Shown here: positions 35,810-48,400 of the stretch, one piece after another
Numbering within the stretch: position 1 is the first letter of the stretch
How the letters are laid out: each line of letters starts with the position of its first letter
Source of the DNA: Bombus terrestris
Lineage: Eukaryota > Arthropoda > Insecta > Hymenoptera > Apidae
Length of the DNA stretch: 64,000 nt
Reading direction: 5' to 3'
Assembly: GCF_910591885.1 (NCBI RefSeq)
Contig: NC_063279.1
Span: 5,766,001 to 5,830,000, forward strand
The notes under the pieces: model-generated
Told to the model about the DNA's origin: nothing
Database searches by the model: none
Seen by the model: the letters and a program-made list of their open reading frames with translations, nothing else
Translations under genes and position numbers: made by a program

Positions 35810-36325
35810 CAGGGTGACGCGTTTCTATCTATGTATTATTATTCTGTGTTATTTCTATTATTAATCCTTTGCACTCGGCTGTCCCTTTTGATCCACTTTA
35901 CGGAGGCACAGATTATATAGAACAGATTAAAAAAAAATGTATGTTTCCCCGAAGCTCCGGCTTCGCACTGTATGAAAAAATAAATAAAGAAGTTGAAAAT
36001 GTATACAGATACGCCGAGTGTAAAGGATTAATATTACTTCCATTACTGTAAATCTAGTACCGAGTCAACAAAAATATCATGCGATATGCTTTTTGAATTT
36101 CCCGTAAAGTCTCCTAGAATGTCATAAAAAAGCTAACGTGCGATCCTATTTATGTTACCCAAGGTGACGTTAGTTTTGCTTAGAAAACAAAGTATTTTTA
36201 GAATTTTTTTATCGTCATTTTTAGTACACTAGACACCACCGAAACACGGTTCAAAACACTTTTTTGTTACATGACCGCAAATGGCACAAAACAAAAATAG
36301 TGAGCCGCGTTACGCGTGACATCCT
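35810..36325. mobile_element. TIR element with CAGGGTGACGCGT terminus
   Basis: The left end CAGGGTGACGCGT (after TA) is mirrored on the right by a reverse-complement end reading TAGGATGTCACGCGTAACG, also next to TA. About 20 bp of terminal similarity with a small indel supports paired ends. There is no coding capacity. The exact right boundary is uncertain by a few bases. A piggyBac-like MITE has inserted near its left end. Confidence 0.5.
35865..36027. mobile_element. piggyBac-like MITE with TTAA duplication
   Basis: The left end is TCCTTTGCACTCGGC and the right end, reverse-complemented, is TCCTTTACACTCGGC; both are flanked by TTAA (35861-35864 and 36028-36031). TTAA targets and a CC(T)TTGCACTC-type terminus are hallmarks I know from piggyBac-like elements. 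At 163 bp it has no coding capacity, and it lies within the CAGGGTGACGCGT element. Confidence 0.85.
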
Positions 36326-36360
36326 ATATATTAAGCTACGATATTTTATGTATACTAAAT

Positions 36361-36362
<2 letters not shown>

Positions 36363-36392
<30 letters not shown>
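36363..36392. repeat. (TG)n microsatellite
   Basis: Perfect TG alternation, 15 units. It is the only long TG array in the window. Confidence 0.95.
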
Positions 36393-36395
<3 letters not shown>

Positions 36396-36542
36396 ATAAT
36401 ATAACGTATAATGTATACTAAAACTAGCCAATCGTCATAATATCAAAGACGAATAAATTTCGTGTAATTTAATCTCGTTATCTCGTAACTAGTAACTTAT
36501 GCACGTAATTTTCAAGTTACAATACCGTCATTTTCAATTGAA

Positions 36543-36560
36543 ACTCGTCGGTCGACGAGT
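36543..36560. other. Short perfect hairpin dyad
   Basis: ACTCGTC and GACGAGT are perfect complements separated by GGTC. Function unknown; possibly chance. Confidence 0.4.
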
Positions 36561-36599
36561 GTGATACATTTACGTTAACAACTTGAACACACACGGTAC

Positions 36600-39500
36600 T
36601 AGGTTCTGGTTCTTTAAATCAGCTTGCCAGATACGAGTGTCAACATAGCCCATTGAACCTAATACCATTAACCAAACCCGAAGGCGAGTTACCAAAATCT
36701 ATTTACACATCGCCGTTGTTTAGTGTACACAGTCCCAAGACGTTAACGCAAATTACGCAAGTGCACGTGCGTACACATGCATGCCACAGAGGCTGGCTAC
36801 AGTATTAGTATCTGCTGACATCAAGTTGATAGATGTTTAATGATAAACAGATTTCCATAATGAGATTTGCCGAGTCTAGTGCAAATCATTGTTTGAACAG
36901 CTTCCTCGTCTACGTTCTATGCATTTTTGCCCCCTTAAATTTGTATGATGAATGCACACGTATCAGCAGTTCGATCTTTCCAAGTAACAAAATTAGTACA
37001 CAGATAAAACGATATAAAAATAGCAAAACTATACTCAATAATAATTCTAACAGATACGTTTACAAAATTTCAGAAGGGTAACCATCGTTGATAAAAACAT
37101 TCTTTAATTCAATTAATTTCTGGCACTTTGATACGTTCGCTGTTATCGCCTCAGCGACGATCTAAGAATCTAAGAATCTAAGGATCCAAAGAAAGTAATC
37201 GAATCGACGTCAGTAGCAAGGAATACGTCGAGCAATGGACGACGACAGAAGCTACAGCACGAAATAACTGAAACCTTGCGAAAGAAGGTAGAAATGTTTC
37301 AGGATAGAAACTGTAAAACGAAACACATAATGGAAACTATCCAGAAAAAGGCAGAAATTTTAAAACGCTCTGAAAAAAATATTCACCGAGATAAGTACGT
37401 TTAGAAACTACATACGTATGTATTATTCGAGCCATCCGTGTTTCTTCTTCTTACGATCCATGTAAAACGTAAGAAGAAGAAAAATATGTGATAAAAGTCG
37501 GTGAAATAAGAAATTCTCGAAGAACATCGGAGCGAAACAGAAATGAAGACAGGAAGAAGCGGCCAATAACAATACGTGAACGCGATTACCGTGGAAGAAG
37601 CAGGTAAACGAGCAAAGAGAAAGGTAATGCGATGGAAAGAAGAGAATGGTGAGGGCGTACACAGGTGTAAGAAGCCTGTACAGCCAGATGTTTACGTGCG
37701 TTATGGCGGCATGGTAAAGGCGTACGTACGAATGATACAATATCCAAGCGATATCAAATTGATGTTTATTCAAGTGGTTATATGACATGTACTATACGCA
37801 GCATCAGAATGCCGGTTCGTGTTCGAGTTGTTTCACTCTTGCGCGCTTTCTCTCGACACGCCATATGTTGGTCATTTCGACGCAACACCAACTAAGTATT
37901 TACGCGTCTATCGATCAACTATTCCGTTTTATTTTATTTGTCCATACTCTATCCGTCATTGTCGCGCCTTAATTTCGCGAGATTTCAGCCGTGAAACGTC
38001 TGTCGAGAACTATCTTCGAATTCTCTTGGATCGTGCATCGACTGACGAAGATTTCAGCGGAGACAAAATTTCATTGGAGATCAGTTCGATGTAGAAATTG
38101 AAAATACTTTGATCAGAAAATAGTAAATGATCGTGTAATATTTTATAACGTTTCAATAAATTCTATCGAACATCGCTATGGAATGTTATTGCAGTCGAAA
38201 TATTAGAAAATGTACCTTGTGTATTTAAATTTTTCTTTTCGCGTGTGGATTTAATCGAATTTATAAATACATATGTTTGTTTGTAAACTTGTTCCGATGT
38301 GATCTTTTTAATCGCAAACGGAGAGAACTGATGACACTTCGAACAATTCGTAACTAATAGCGATAATGATTTTACAGCGACAAGTTGACTTCTTGTAGGG
38401 CAAACGTTACATATTACCGTACGTAAGAAATATTAAGAAGAAAAAATTAGAAGGCATTAAGATTTCGTATCTTATACGATGTAACACGGAGATAATAAAA
38501 TGGCGTGTACGTTAATTCGTTCGCGAGCAGCCCTTGTTGCGATACGGAGGGCTGGAATGAATCCAGTAGACACATTACGCGACACAAACTTCGCGCGTTT
38601 TTATAAATTTTCCGCGCGCTATAAATTACAAGAAGTTTTGAAAAACAACGTGCAACTTCAACACTTACGATTCTGAAGTCGAGACACCATATTTTAAAGG
38701 CTACTTCGGCCGCGATACAGCTGTATAAAACTAAATTTAAACTCACCCGTTTATCATAATTCACTTAGATTCAGTGTGCTACAAATGACATCTTTCTCTT
38801 TTCCTTGACATTTCTCACTTTTTAATTCTGAGGCATACGCGTTTTAACATCATGGGAAATCTGTTCGAAGATATATACGTACTTGTGTAAATTTACGAAT
38901 GCTGCAACTACTACTTGCGTACATTTTATGTAATTACATTTGCATATAATCGATATCGTACGCCTGCAATTTAAATAAAAAGTCAAACAATTGTAACATG
39001 CAACGAGGAGAGATTCAAAGCTTCATTTAAACGTTTAACGCTTATTTGATGGAATAGTCTTAAAAGTAAGAAACAAGGAACGTTACAAAACACTTTTATA
39101 GTGAAAATTCGATTTTAATACCTTAGCGTACCAGTAAGAAAACAAAGTTCAGCGAAGCCTGATCCTCGATTGTGCGTCAAAAGTAGAATCAACGATAAAA
39201 CTGTTGTTCCACGCTACTCTAATTTTTGTCGATTTTCTGACAACGTCCATACTAATCGCGTATTCATATAATGAAATTGAGAAACTTGTAAAAAAACGAA
39301 TAGAAAGAATTAAACGTAAAAGGATCGGGTGCAATTCCCATTATTCGTGAATCAATATCATTTCGAGCTGTTAAACTTCATTGGTCAAAGTCCATTCCAT
39401 TTAGGATGAAATCCAGAGGAAACAGCTAGCGTTCAAGCTCGTTATCATACTATTCCGAACCGCGGAAATAAAACAGCGCGAGCTATTCCGGGCAACGAGA

Positions 39501-40600
39501 GAACAAACAATTCGTTGGGAAACGACAAATGCAAACTATTTAACGCGCGAATGCCAATTATGGTTATTGGAGTAGGATCTCTAAAGCCTGTGAGATGTCA
39601 CTTTTATCAAGACGCGAATCGTTCAAGTAACGATTAAAGCCAACGGCTGAATGAACAAAACGCGCGGCTAAACAGAATCGAAAGGCGAGAAGAAAATTAT
39701 TAAATAAACGGTGCGAACGATTTACGTAAAACGTATACGAAAATTAATGGACGAACGATGAACACAGAGTATCTGGAAATTTAACGAAATGAAAAATTTT
39801 CAATTTTAAGGGTACGATCAAACGCGAAATGTTTTATAAAAACAATTAAATACGTACAAAAGTGCGAAACGTTATATCGGAAGACGAGAAAAAATTCGCA
39901 TATCAGCGTAATAGTTAACTGTCAATACTCCATTTCAACATATTCACCGTTCCTGTCAATCTGAAGGTGACAACGATAAAAGATGGAATTTATTATCCTA
40001 TTGTTTCATCCCAATGGAGAAGATTTAATACTCGCTTGACGTATCTTTCTATTTTTACAGTTATCCACGCATAAAATCCCAATGGTGTAAAATTGAAGAT
40101 CCAAGTATCCTTCTCTTTGTATTTCGCACGCTTGTTGTAACTTTCAACGAATTTTTTAATCATCTACGTTCAAGTAACGTTTATCGCTAAATTACTATAT
40201 CCAATAGGATATGCTGAGAATAAGTTGAGCTCTTAAATCCTGGGACACCCGATGTACGTAGTTACATATACACACACACATTGACAGCACCGTTACGCAT
40301 TCGCGGATAAATACCCACTTACGTATTCAGATCCGGAGGTTGGCTGCAGAATAATCGTCGTTCGAGTCGCTTCTACAAAGACAAAAGACTACCACCGGAT
40401 TGTAATAAGTGAAACTGCTGCTTCTGTGTCTACTTACCACTGTTATTACTATGTGGCTGTTAAATTACCAGGGAAAAGAAGCAACGGAAATTTTCTATCC
40501 TCTTGCCAACGTTTTCACATTTTCTCTTTGATAGTGTAGCTTTGCAAACCGAATTGCGAACAATTTGATTTCTTCTATTTCTATCATAGACGTTTGTAAC
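36600..40600. other. Non-coding AT-rich DNA
   Basis: Open frames up to 121 codons (37423-37788 minus) are hydrophobic by composition and have no recognisable domain. No element termini seen in this span apart from the 8-bp tandem repeat. Confidence 0.5.
37160..37183. repeat. Three-unit 8-bp tandem repeat
   Basis: ATCTAAGA twice, then ATCTAAGG. Confidence 0.85.
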
Positions 40601-40603
40601 GTA

Positions 40604-40806
40604 TTAGGTTGACCGGAAAGTTTCTTTCGTTTCATAAGGTGATATAGATTAACAACAAATTTTATATTATTTTATTGAAATTTATTCCATTTCGTTCTAT
40701 TTCTATTATTACGTTCCTGCATAATTCAATAAACTAATATAAAAGTAAAAACATTGTGCGTCTATTATTTCCTTATAAAACGAAAGAAACATTTCGGACA
40801 ACCTAA
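40604..40806 (-). mobile_element. Mariner-type MITE, TA target duplication
   Basis: The right end, reverse-complemented, is TTAGGTTGTCCGAAATGTTT and continues tctttcgttttataaggaaa, as in the elements at 17540 and 25277. The left end is TTAGGTTGACCGGAAAGTTT. TA flanks at 40602-40603 and 40807-40808. It is 203 bp with no coding capacity, and its right TA directly abuts the TA of the next element. Confidence 0.87.
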
Positions 40807-40810
40807 TATA

Positions 40811-41244
40811 CAGGGTGGTTGGTAACTGGTGGTACAAGCGGAAAGGGGGTGATTCTACGCGAAAAAAGAAGTCGAAAATATAGAACAAAAATTTTTCGTT
40901 TGAGGTTTTGTTTTCGAGAAAATCGATTTTGAATTTTCGCTCGGTACGCGTGCACTTTATCACGTCTCGTTATAACGTCTGTTATCATATCTCGTTATAT
41001 TTCTATGAACACTTTTTAATACATTGGAAGTGTTTATCAACATAACGTCAATGGAGACAACGATTTACAGTGAGATCCGTTATAACGAGACGTGATAAAG
41101 TGCACGCGTACCGAGCGAAGATTCAAAGTCGATTTTCTCGAAAACAAAGCCTCAAACGAAAAATTTTTATTCTATATTTTCGATTTCTTTTTTCGCGTAG
41201 AATCACCTCCTTTCCGCTTGTACCACCAGTTACCAACCACTCTG
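40811..41244. mobile_element. Palindromic TIR element, TA-flanked
   Basis: Arms of about 175 bp (40811-40985 and 41070-41244) are close inverted complements: CAGGGTGGTTGGTAACTGG at the left and CAGAGTGGTTGGTAACTGG from the right. Both contain gtggtacaagcgga, ttttcgttt and tttcgagaaaatcga blocks. The short loop is AT-rich. The matching 60 to 85 codon frames on opposite strands at either end are a consequence of the palindrome and not genes. High arm identity makes it younger-looking than the 3098 copy. Confidence 0.88.
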
Positions 41245-41278
41245 TATACCGATAGCGTCAAGTCAGCCTATTTGTATT

Positions 41279-42008
41279 TGTTACGTCGGGCGACACTCTA
41301 CCTAGACCAGGCCACACACCGCAGGCAAGATGACAACCAGATGTCCGCACATCCTTACTGCGTACCCTCAATAGTCTTAAGGACCTATCATAAATCTCAG
41401 GAATTTTCTAGCTAAGGTCCTTCAGACCGAACAAACATCTCTTTACTGAATCGTTTCTAAAGCTTATTGTTTACTACGGGAAAACACAGGAAAGTTAGTT
41501 TTTCTCGCGTATGATACTTCTCACTAGCAACTTTGTATCGAGGGCGACTAAGACCTTTCCCAATCCACCAACCTTCTTTTATCCAATGAGAAACAATGTC
41601 TACTGCCCTCACTTTCCTAACCAAAATTGTCATCAATAAATCCGATGGTCCCTTGCGTTAGACACACCTATCACTAGCTTTCCTCCGACACAGCATCGTC
41701 ACTTTACTTATTTTTCATCGTTAGAATAGTCAACATGTCATTAGCTGATTTCTACCCTTAAATCAATCACTTACTTAACTTATACATACGCATCAGTGTA
41801 ATTATCTTCTTTACAAAGTTGTTGGAATAAACATTACTTTATACCTGTTAATTCAGTGTAAACTCAATCGAACCACCCCTATTATCATAACAGAAATCAG
41901 GGGGTCGATCAGTTCGTGGCGTCGATTATCTAATCGTAACGGGAATTTACGACTCCTGTTGACGTGCTTTCTCGCGATCGCGTCTCTCCGCGAATGGTCG
42001 AATAAACA
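41279..42008. mobile_element. Candidate solo LTR with 5-bp target duplication GTATT
   Basis: The segment begins TGTTACGTCG and ends AATAAACA (TG...CA ends), and is flanked by identical GTATT pentamers at 41274-41278 and 42009-42013. Composition differs from its surroundings, with fewer CpG words and a more even base content for the first 550 bp. Possible polyadenylation signals (AATAAA) occur near 41634 and 41826. There is no second LTR and no gag or pol coding nearby, so a recombined solo LTR is the simplest reading. An alternative end at 41892 (TAACA) lacks a matching duplication. Confidence 0.55.
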
Positions 42009-42518
42009 GTATTATCATAAGAAATTCATGAATTTCTTCTAATAGACTAGACTCTTCTTAGATTAGAGTTATAGCGCGTAATTGACTACGAATTCGATGA
42101 TTTCGGTAATTTTATACGTGTTTTACGAAGGAAGCGAAGCTGCTCGACACGCGACAGGAAACCATCCACATTTCCATTAAACGATAATTCTGTGAAGATA
42201 CATTGCGTTCCAATATTTTTTAAATAGTAGCGTTCTGTGTCGATGTGCGCACTGGTATGTCGATCTTTTAGATCGAATGGGATAAATGCAATCGCATATT
42301 CGCATCAGTCATCGAGCATAACATGGAACGAATACCACGGCTGATGTTTATCCGGCTAAGTAAGTGGGTGAACGTTTAGAGGAAATTAAAGGAAGTTACG
42401 CTATCTGGAGACTACGCGTTACACACACACGCACCCGTATAGTATATCGGTAAAACACAGTTATTGCCACTGAACGATAGACCACCAAAGTAAAAATATT
42501 TCTAAAAAACATTATATA

Positions 42519-42782
42519 CAATGCAGGCCACAAATATTAGGACGTTCGTTGGTTACATTTAATTATCGGGAAATTGTTACTTTATTTAATATTTTACCTT
42601 AGAAGGCACATTGTGGACCAGACAATTGGTAAAAATAAAATAGCTAAAATATAAAAGCAGCATAAATATAACGTACATATATCTTTTATCTATATTTTTA
42701 TATTTCTTATTGTATCATATATTTGAATTTACGCTAAATATTAAATATCAATAGAAGTGTCTAACACTTATGGTCGGCTGTG
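42519..42782. mobile_element. Tc1-like MITE, TA-flanked
   Basis: The left end CAATGCAGGCCACAAATAT and the right end, reverse-complemented, CACAGCCGACCATAAGTGTT share the 'GCCAcAAgTaTTAGgaC' type of terminus I associate with Tc1-like elements. TA flanks both sides. The 264-bp interior is very AT-rich and non-coding. Confidence 0.6.
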
Positions 42783-42789
42783 TATATAG

Positions 42790-45305
42790 GTACGTAGGTC
42801 TGAAGGAAAGGACATGGCACGCGAGTATACACACATCGACACGCAAAATATTCTATCAAAATCCTCGCAGCGATCGAGCCAGATGGAAATTTAATTCCCG
42901 CAGGCAGGTTATCTCAGGACCGAGGAGAGCGACTGAAGTCACGGAATTGAATTTTGGAAGGGCCTGTACCCATGGAAGACCGTCCCGAGGACCTCGATAT
43001 ACGTCGCATCCGCTTTCGCCTAGAATCGAATATTTTCATGAAAATGCCGAAACAACGATGTTCCCGGTCGAGCCTTTCCATATATCGAATTCTGTTTAGC
43101 TATCGGGACACCATATAACGTTCTTGAATTGCTCGCCTCCGTTCTCACTGTAGTCATACGAATTGGATTTGTATGTTTTTTTGTTTGCGCGATCGATAGT
43201 AGAAAGCGACAGAAAGAAAGTCGAATGATTTCGGAATATTTATCTCTATAAAATAGTATTTTTCCTCGTACGATGGTGCACTGAGAAAAGAGAAAATATA
43301 GTTACATCTTTTTTAATGCAATCAGGTGCGCGGTGTCACTCCATTTAGGCGAGTAAATTCTTCCAGATATTGTTCGTGTAACAGCGAGGAAGACAGACGT
43401 TCGATAAAATTAATAATTTATCAGACATAGAATTTTCTTTAGAAGAGTTTACGCGTGTTATTCTAGATATTTTGATACGTTAGTAGCATAAATAAAAGAA
43501 ATAAACTTGATCTTTATTCCAAGTATAAGTTTCGTTGTTTCAGCCATTCCACCAAGTAAAATGTGCTTCTAATATATCGCATCATGTTCCTATCTCTCGA
43601 TTAGTCTACGAAAATGTTGATACGTATGCAAATTTATTGATTAAGGAATAATTCATAAATCTAAATATATCGCGATATACCAGGAACAATTCGGAAGAAT
43701 CATCGTCTTATACGGAAACAAAACATCTGGCTATATTAAAAAAGAAAATGCCTGTACTTTTTCGCGTATTAAACAAGATAAAATTCCACGACATTGTCAG
43801 TTGATTCAATTTTTTTCTCCATCACTTTTTAATATCGTTAACCGTATAGAAGCAGTAACCCGTAGCAATGGTCTGACTCAACCTGCATATGCAGCAGCGG
43901 AGAAGGACCAGACCAGACAAGGAAATTGTTTGATCTTCGATCGTCGTCCTCATATTGGCCCCTTGCCGTTTAAATTTCCCGTTTCGTAAACTGATGCAGA
44001 TATTATTTTCTTTTCTTTCTCTTTTCTTACTTTTCCGTTTTTCAAATAGAACCCCGTCGCTACGACAGTAATAAAGAAGTTCCATCCGTTTTCCGTTAAA
44101 AGACGACGCTTTATAGCGTTTCCAATGGCACTTGCGACGTTGCGATTTTAACTTAAATTATTGGCAAGTGCTTGCATGGGGCTAAATGTAAACGTACGAA
44201 GGTAAATGCCTCTTGCCGATGGGAGCTACGTTACATGAGAAGTATGCGAGATGTTTAACTTCGCGTCGGCAAATTATATTTTTCTACGCTTCCTAGGCAA
44301 ACTGGTTCGTTTATATCTCGGTCCATCTTTCATATTCTAAACTTGCAGAAATGTGGAAAAAAGTTCTCCGACATTCGGATACTTTTGTCTGTATCACAGT
44401 CTGCGCAAAGATAACGTTGCCGTAAAAATAAAAATTCGGAGAAAAGAGAAGGCCGAGTGCGAAATTACGCGATTTAAATTATATATTTCCAATATCGCTA
44501 AAATTAAAAATTCAATCTCTCTGTTCATACAGCCACAGAGGTGAGAAAATAATAAAACCCAATTTTCGGTAATTATCATCCATCTGCCGGTAACTTCTTT
44601 TAATTTCATGAAATATAGAAATGACGTTGCGTTTTCTTCTTGTTTCTTGCGCAGTTTCTAACGGGACGGCGATTTTTGTAAATTGAAAATGTTTAATCAA
44701 GCCTTTTGGTTTTCCGTGTCCCATCTGGATTCGAGGAATCTGGTTTCTTTGTTTTGCGCAAGACGGCCGAGAAGTGCTACAAGCGAACTTAATTTTCCAA
44801 TTAAATATACTTCGTTCACTGGTCAAACAGTATTTCAAATGGTAGATTGCAACGATGGAGTGACGTTCGTTTCTCTAATATCGTTTCTATGTAACGAGGT
44901 TAGTTTGGCCAGGAAGTAGTTAGCTCTGGTTCAGCCTGGAATGTGGAAAACCTTACGAGGCTTTACGAACGAACGAAATAAGCAAGATAGAAGTATAGGG
45001 GCAAAGGGAAAGTCATTGAATTTTCTAAATTTGATATTACTAGAAATTGTTCTTATTTATTTCATTTTCTAGGAAAGTAACTTTGAATATCGGATTTATC
45101 GACAAACGAGATTTTGTTAATACAGAAGAATACAGAAGGAAGACGCGATAAATCATACTTTTCATTTTTTCGCATAAAACCGATTTTAATCTAATACCTT
45201 ATCAAGTACGTATACGTATATTATCAGAACTTTTATTCTTATCAAATTTCTTTATGGATTTCTCCTAAAAAAAAAATTATCGATTTCACGAAACTCTCTC
45301 GCAAG
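42790..45305. other. Non-coding DNA
   Basis: Open frames up to 109 codons on both strands, none recognisable. No repeat termini noticed. Confidence 0.5.
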
Positions 45306-45310
45306 ATACC

Positions 45311-45480
45311 GATTATTATGCATCTATGAGACATTTCAAAGTGAGAAGGTACATAGAATACGCATAATAAAGAAATACGTATACAATATGAAAAGTATGT
45401 CACTCGTTATAATATTTAGCGAGCGAAACAAATCTTTGCTTAAGTTTTATTTCTTCATTTGTGTTTATAAAACATTCACA
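45311..45480 (+). repeat. Unnamed dispersed repeat, copy 3
   Basis: Reads gattattatgcatctatgag, then acatttcaaagtgagaagg, tacatagaatacgcataata and 'gtatgtcactcgttataatatttagc', colinear with copies 1, 2 and 4. No open frame or target duplication was identified. Confidence 0.55.
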
Positions 45481-45489
45481 GTGTTTAGT

Positions 45490-48400
45490 CATAGTCTAAA
45501 TATAAAACAAGATATGTATTTAAAATTCATAGAAACTCGTAAGAGGACGAGTCTGTGAGTACGTAACTACAGTTACTCGCATAATTCATCGCGCAACACA
45601 TACGCTCGTATCACACATACATAACAGATCATACACATATCAACGCGTACTCGTTAAAACAGACTAACGTTTTTAAAATAAGACGATTAAACGACCTGAG
45701 TATTTTCGAGAAGTTGAAAGGATTAGTTCGTGTTAGATGGCGTGAAAAAGAAAGAGATTTGAAAAAATGGAAAATTTTTCTATTTTTTCGACAGGCATCT
45801 AAAGATGTAAGAATCAATTTATATTTCAAGCCGAGAGCCGTACAAAAATTACGACTTTCGTTAATTTTAACCATCTGTAGCTCGTAGAAACAGCAACCGA
45901 TTTCGATGAAATTTTCAACAAATGGACAAAACGCGTCGTTTAAATTTTCATTAGAAGCTCAGACAATGAAAGCTGTAACAAGAGGTATTTACTATTTTCC
46001 TCGCGATTCCGACCAATCGCAATTTTTTCTTTAAAATTGTTATTCCATTTTAAAAATCGTCATTTTTATTTTTGTTTTAAAAATTCTTACTGTTGTTTTA
46101 TTTCAAAGGGTGTTTGATCAGTTATGTAAGTAACTGTATGTAGAGAATAAAAGAGAGGGATAGACCTTCTGCTTTGTACGATTGCGCACAATAGGAGTAA
46201 GCACTGTTATTGTTAAATATAGAATCAGTTTTTATTTCCGATGTATGTTTTCCCGTCGTTCGAGGATGCTCTCGTCTTCGAATACTTTTCTCTTTCACAA
46301 ATTTTTATTCGCTTTCTTCTTTCGTTCCTCGTTTTTTATTCATATCATTTTATACATCATAGTCATCTCGCCTTTCCTTTCCTTACCTTTGAATTTTCTT
46401 ACTCCCTGTATATGATATTTTTCAAATTTTTCTTCCACCGATCTGTCTACGTCAATCGATACCCAATCGTTTCGATTGTTTCGCATATGTCGATGATTCA
46501 TGAAAAACTTGTTGCAAAGTCGTATACAGATAAGTACACACAATTGAGAAGCTATTGTACGTAAAATAATTTGCGTGTGCCTGTGCATGTAACATCGAAA
46601 TTACTCCGAAATTAGTAACTATATTCGCAGTTTTCAGAATGTGACAGCAGATTATAGGAATCTTTGACGAAAACTTTCGAAATTTCGGTATTTTACGTGT
46701 TAAGAGAATGTACGTGAGTTTGATTATTCCGTGTAAAGTCGGAGCTTGAATTCTAAGATACAAAAGCTTCGCTGAATCGAATAATCCTATTTTCTACTCT
46801 ATAACGAAAATTAGATAAATAATAGATATGAAACAAGCGTAGATACGTATGTGTTCGACAACATAATTTTCTTCTACGGGAAAAAGAACCTGAACTGTTC
46901 AAAGTAAGCGTATTCCGATGAACTCTGTTTTTCATATCATCAAATCAATATCCTCTATATCTCACGGACTGACGTATCGATTTCGTCGAATTTTTGCGCT
47001 AAACAAATTAATGGAAGTTAATTGTAATTATCGTAAATTTAATCGGAAAACACAACAGTGTATTTTCTCGAATGAAAATTTAAAAGTTTAATTCTCCGTT
47101 CGGGCAAGCTCTGCTCGCAATTACGCTTGGCGCGCGAGCTTAAATCGCTTTTAAAACTGTTTAATGCAAGGACATCGACATAATCGACGTCGGTTGCCAA
47201 CAGAGAGCCTGTTAAAACCAGTGATTTTAACTTTAACAACGGGAAGTATCGGTATTTTATTTAGAATCGAGTATAAAAGAATTTAACGAGCTGGTAAACG
47301 GCGTGTCTTGCAAACAGGTATAAAGTTCTTATGCGATGCGTAAAACTCAAACGATATTGTAGATATCCATCTAATATTTCTCTGTTCTGTCTCTTTGCTC
47401 CTTTTTCTCTTCCCTTGGTCTGTTTACGAACACAGTCGATATTCTACAGGGTGTCGCAACTGTCTGAAAACCAGCCATTCGAAAACCACATTGAGTGACA
47501 CTGGAAATCGAAAAAGAACAAGGAAAAAAACAATGAAATTGCGAACATCGTTTTGTAGAATTTAGCTTGGAATATCCAATTATTTATGCCGTCTAGTTGC
47601 AACGGACAATTAACTCGCGTAAATAAATAATTCGCTTTCCAAGAATGGAACACGGCGAACGTCCAACTTAGGCGACGAAGTAGAAAAAGATTGACAAAAG
47701 ATAGAGTTGGTGAATTTGGCTTCTGTCCAGATCCAAATATCCTTCGCGTATTTTGCGACAGCCTGTAGAGTATACTGGAGGGTCGTTATACGACCCGCGT
47801 TGTAAACGAAAATGTAATTTTCTATGCATTTCCGTCGGTTAATGCGAAGCTGTACGAGTACACGCAATGTCAACGTATTATCTCTAATTGTATTCGAGTC
47901 ATTAGGATTGGGATCGTCACGAATCGGGCGTCGAATCCATAACTTGCAACTTGTAAGTCACGATACTCGACGATGCATTGATCGCATCAACGTTAATAAC
48001 AGGTCATTAAATTTCTAATTTTCCGCGCGGCGGCCTTAACTAGAAAAAAATTACACGCTTCGATATGGCCGAAAGAACGAAGGGATTCGGACCTCTCACG
48101 GAATCAGGCCATCTTCCTAGAATTTACTTTCCTATCAACGATAATGGTGATTGGTGTGCGAAAATTGCACGATCAATTGAACAGATTTACCTTAGACTAC
48201 TGGTGAAACGAAATAATTTTCATCGGGATTTAGAGCCGAGGTTCTTGACTTTCCGCGGGCAAATATTCGATATCTCGAGAATAGTCGAGCGTATGCAATC
48301 GCGTTTCTATCTAATAATAGATAAGAAATAAAAGTAAGCGTTGTAAAAATGTTAAGTAAAAATATTTGCGTGCTTTTAACACTTGGAAAGACGAAATATG

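Noticed and set aside
40709..41415. Near-identical small proteins encoded on opposite strands (40709-40963 minus, 41092-41415 plus) as a duplicated gene pair
   Set aside because: They are the two arms of the palindromic element 40811-41244 read on opposite strands.
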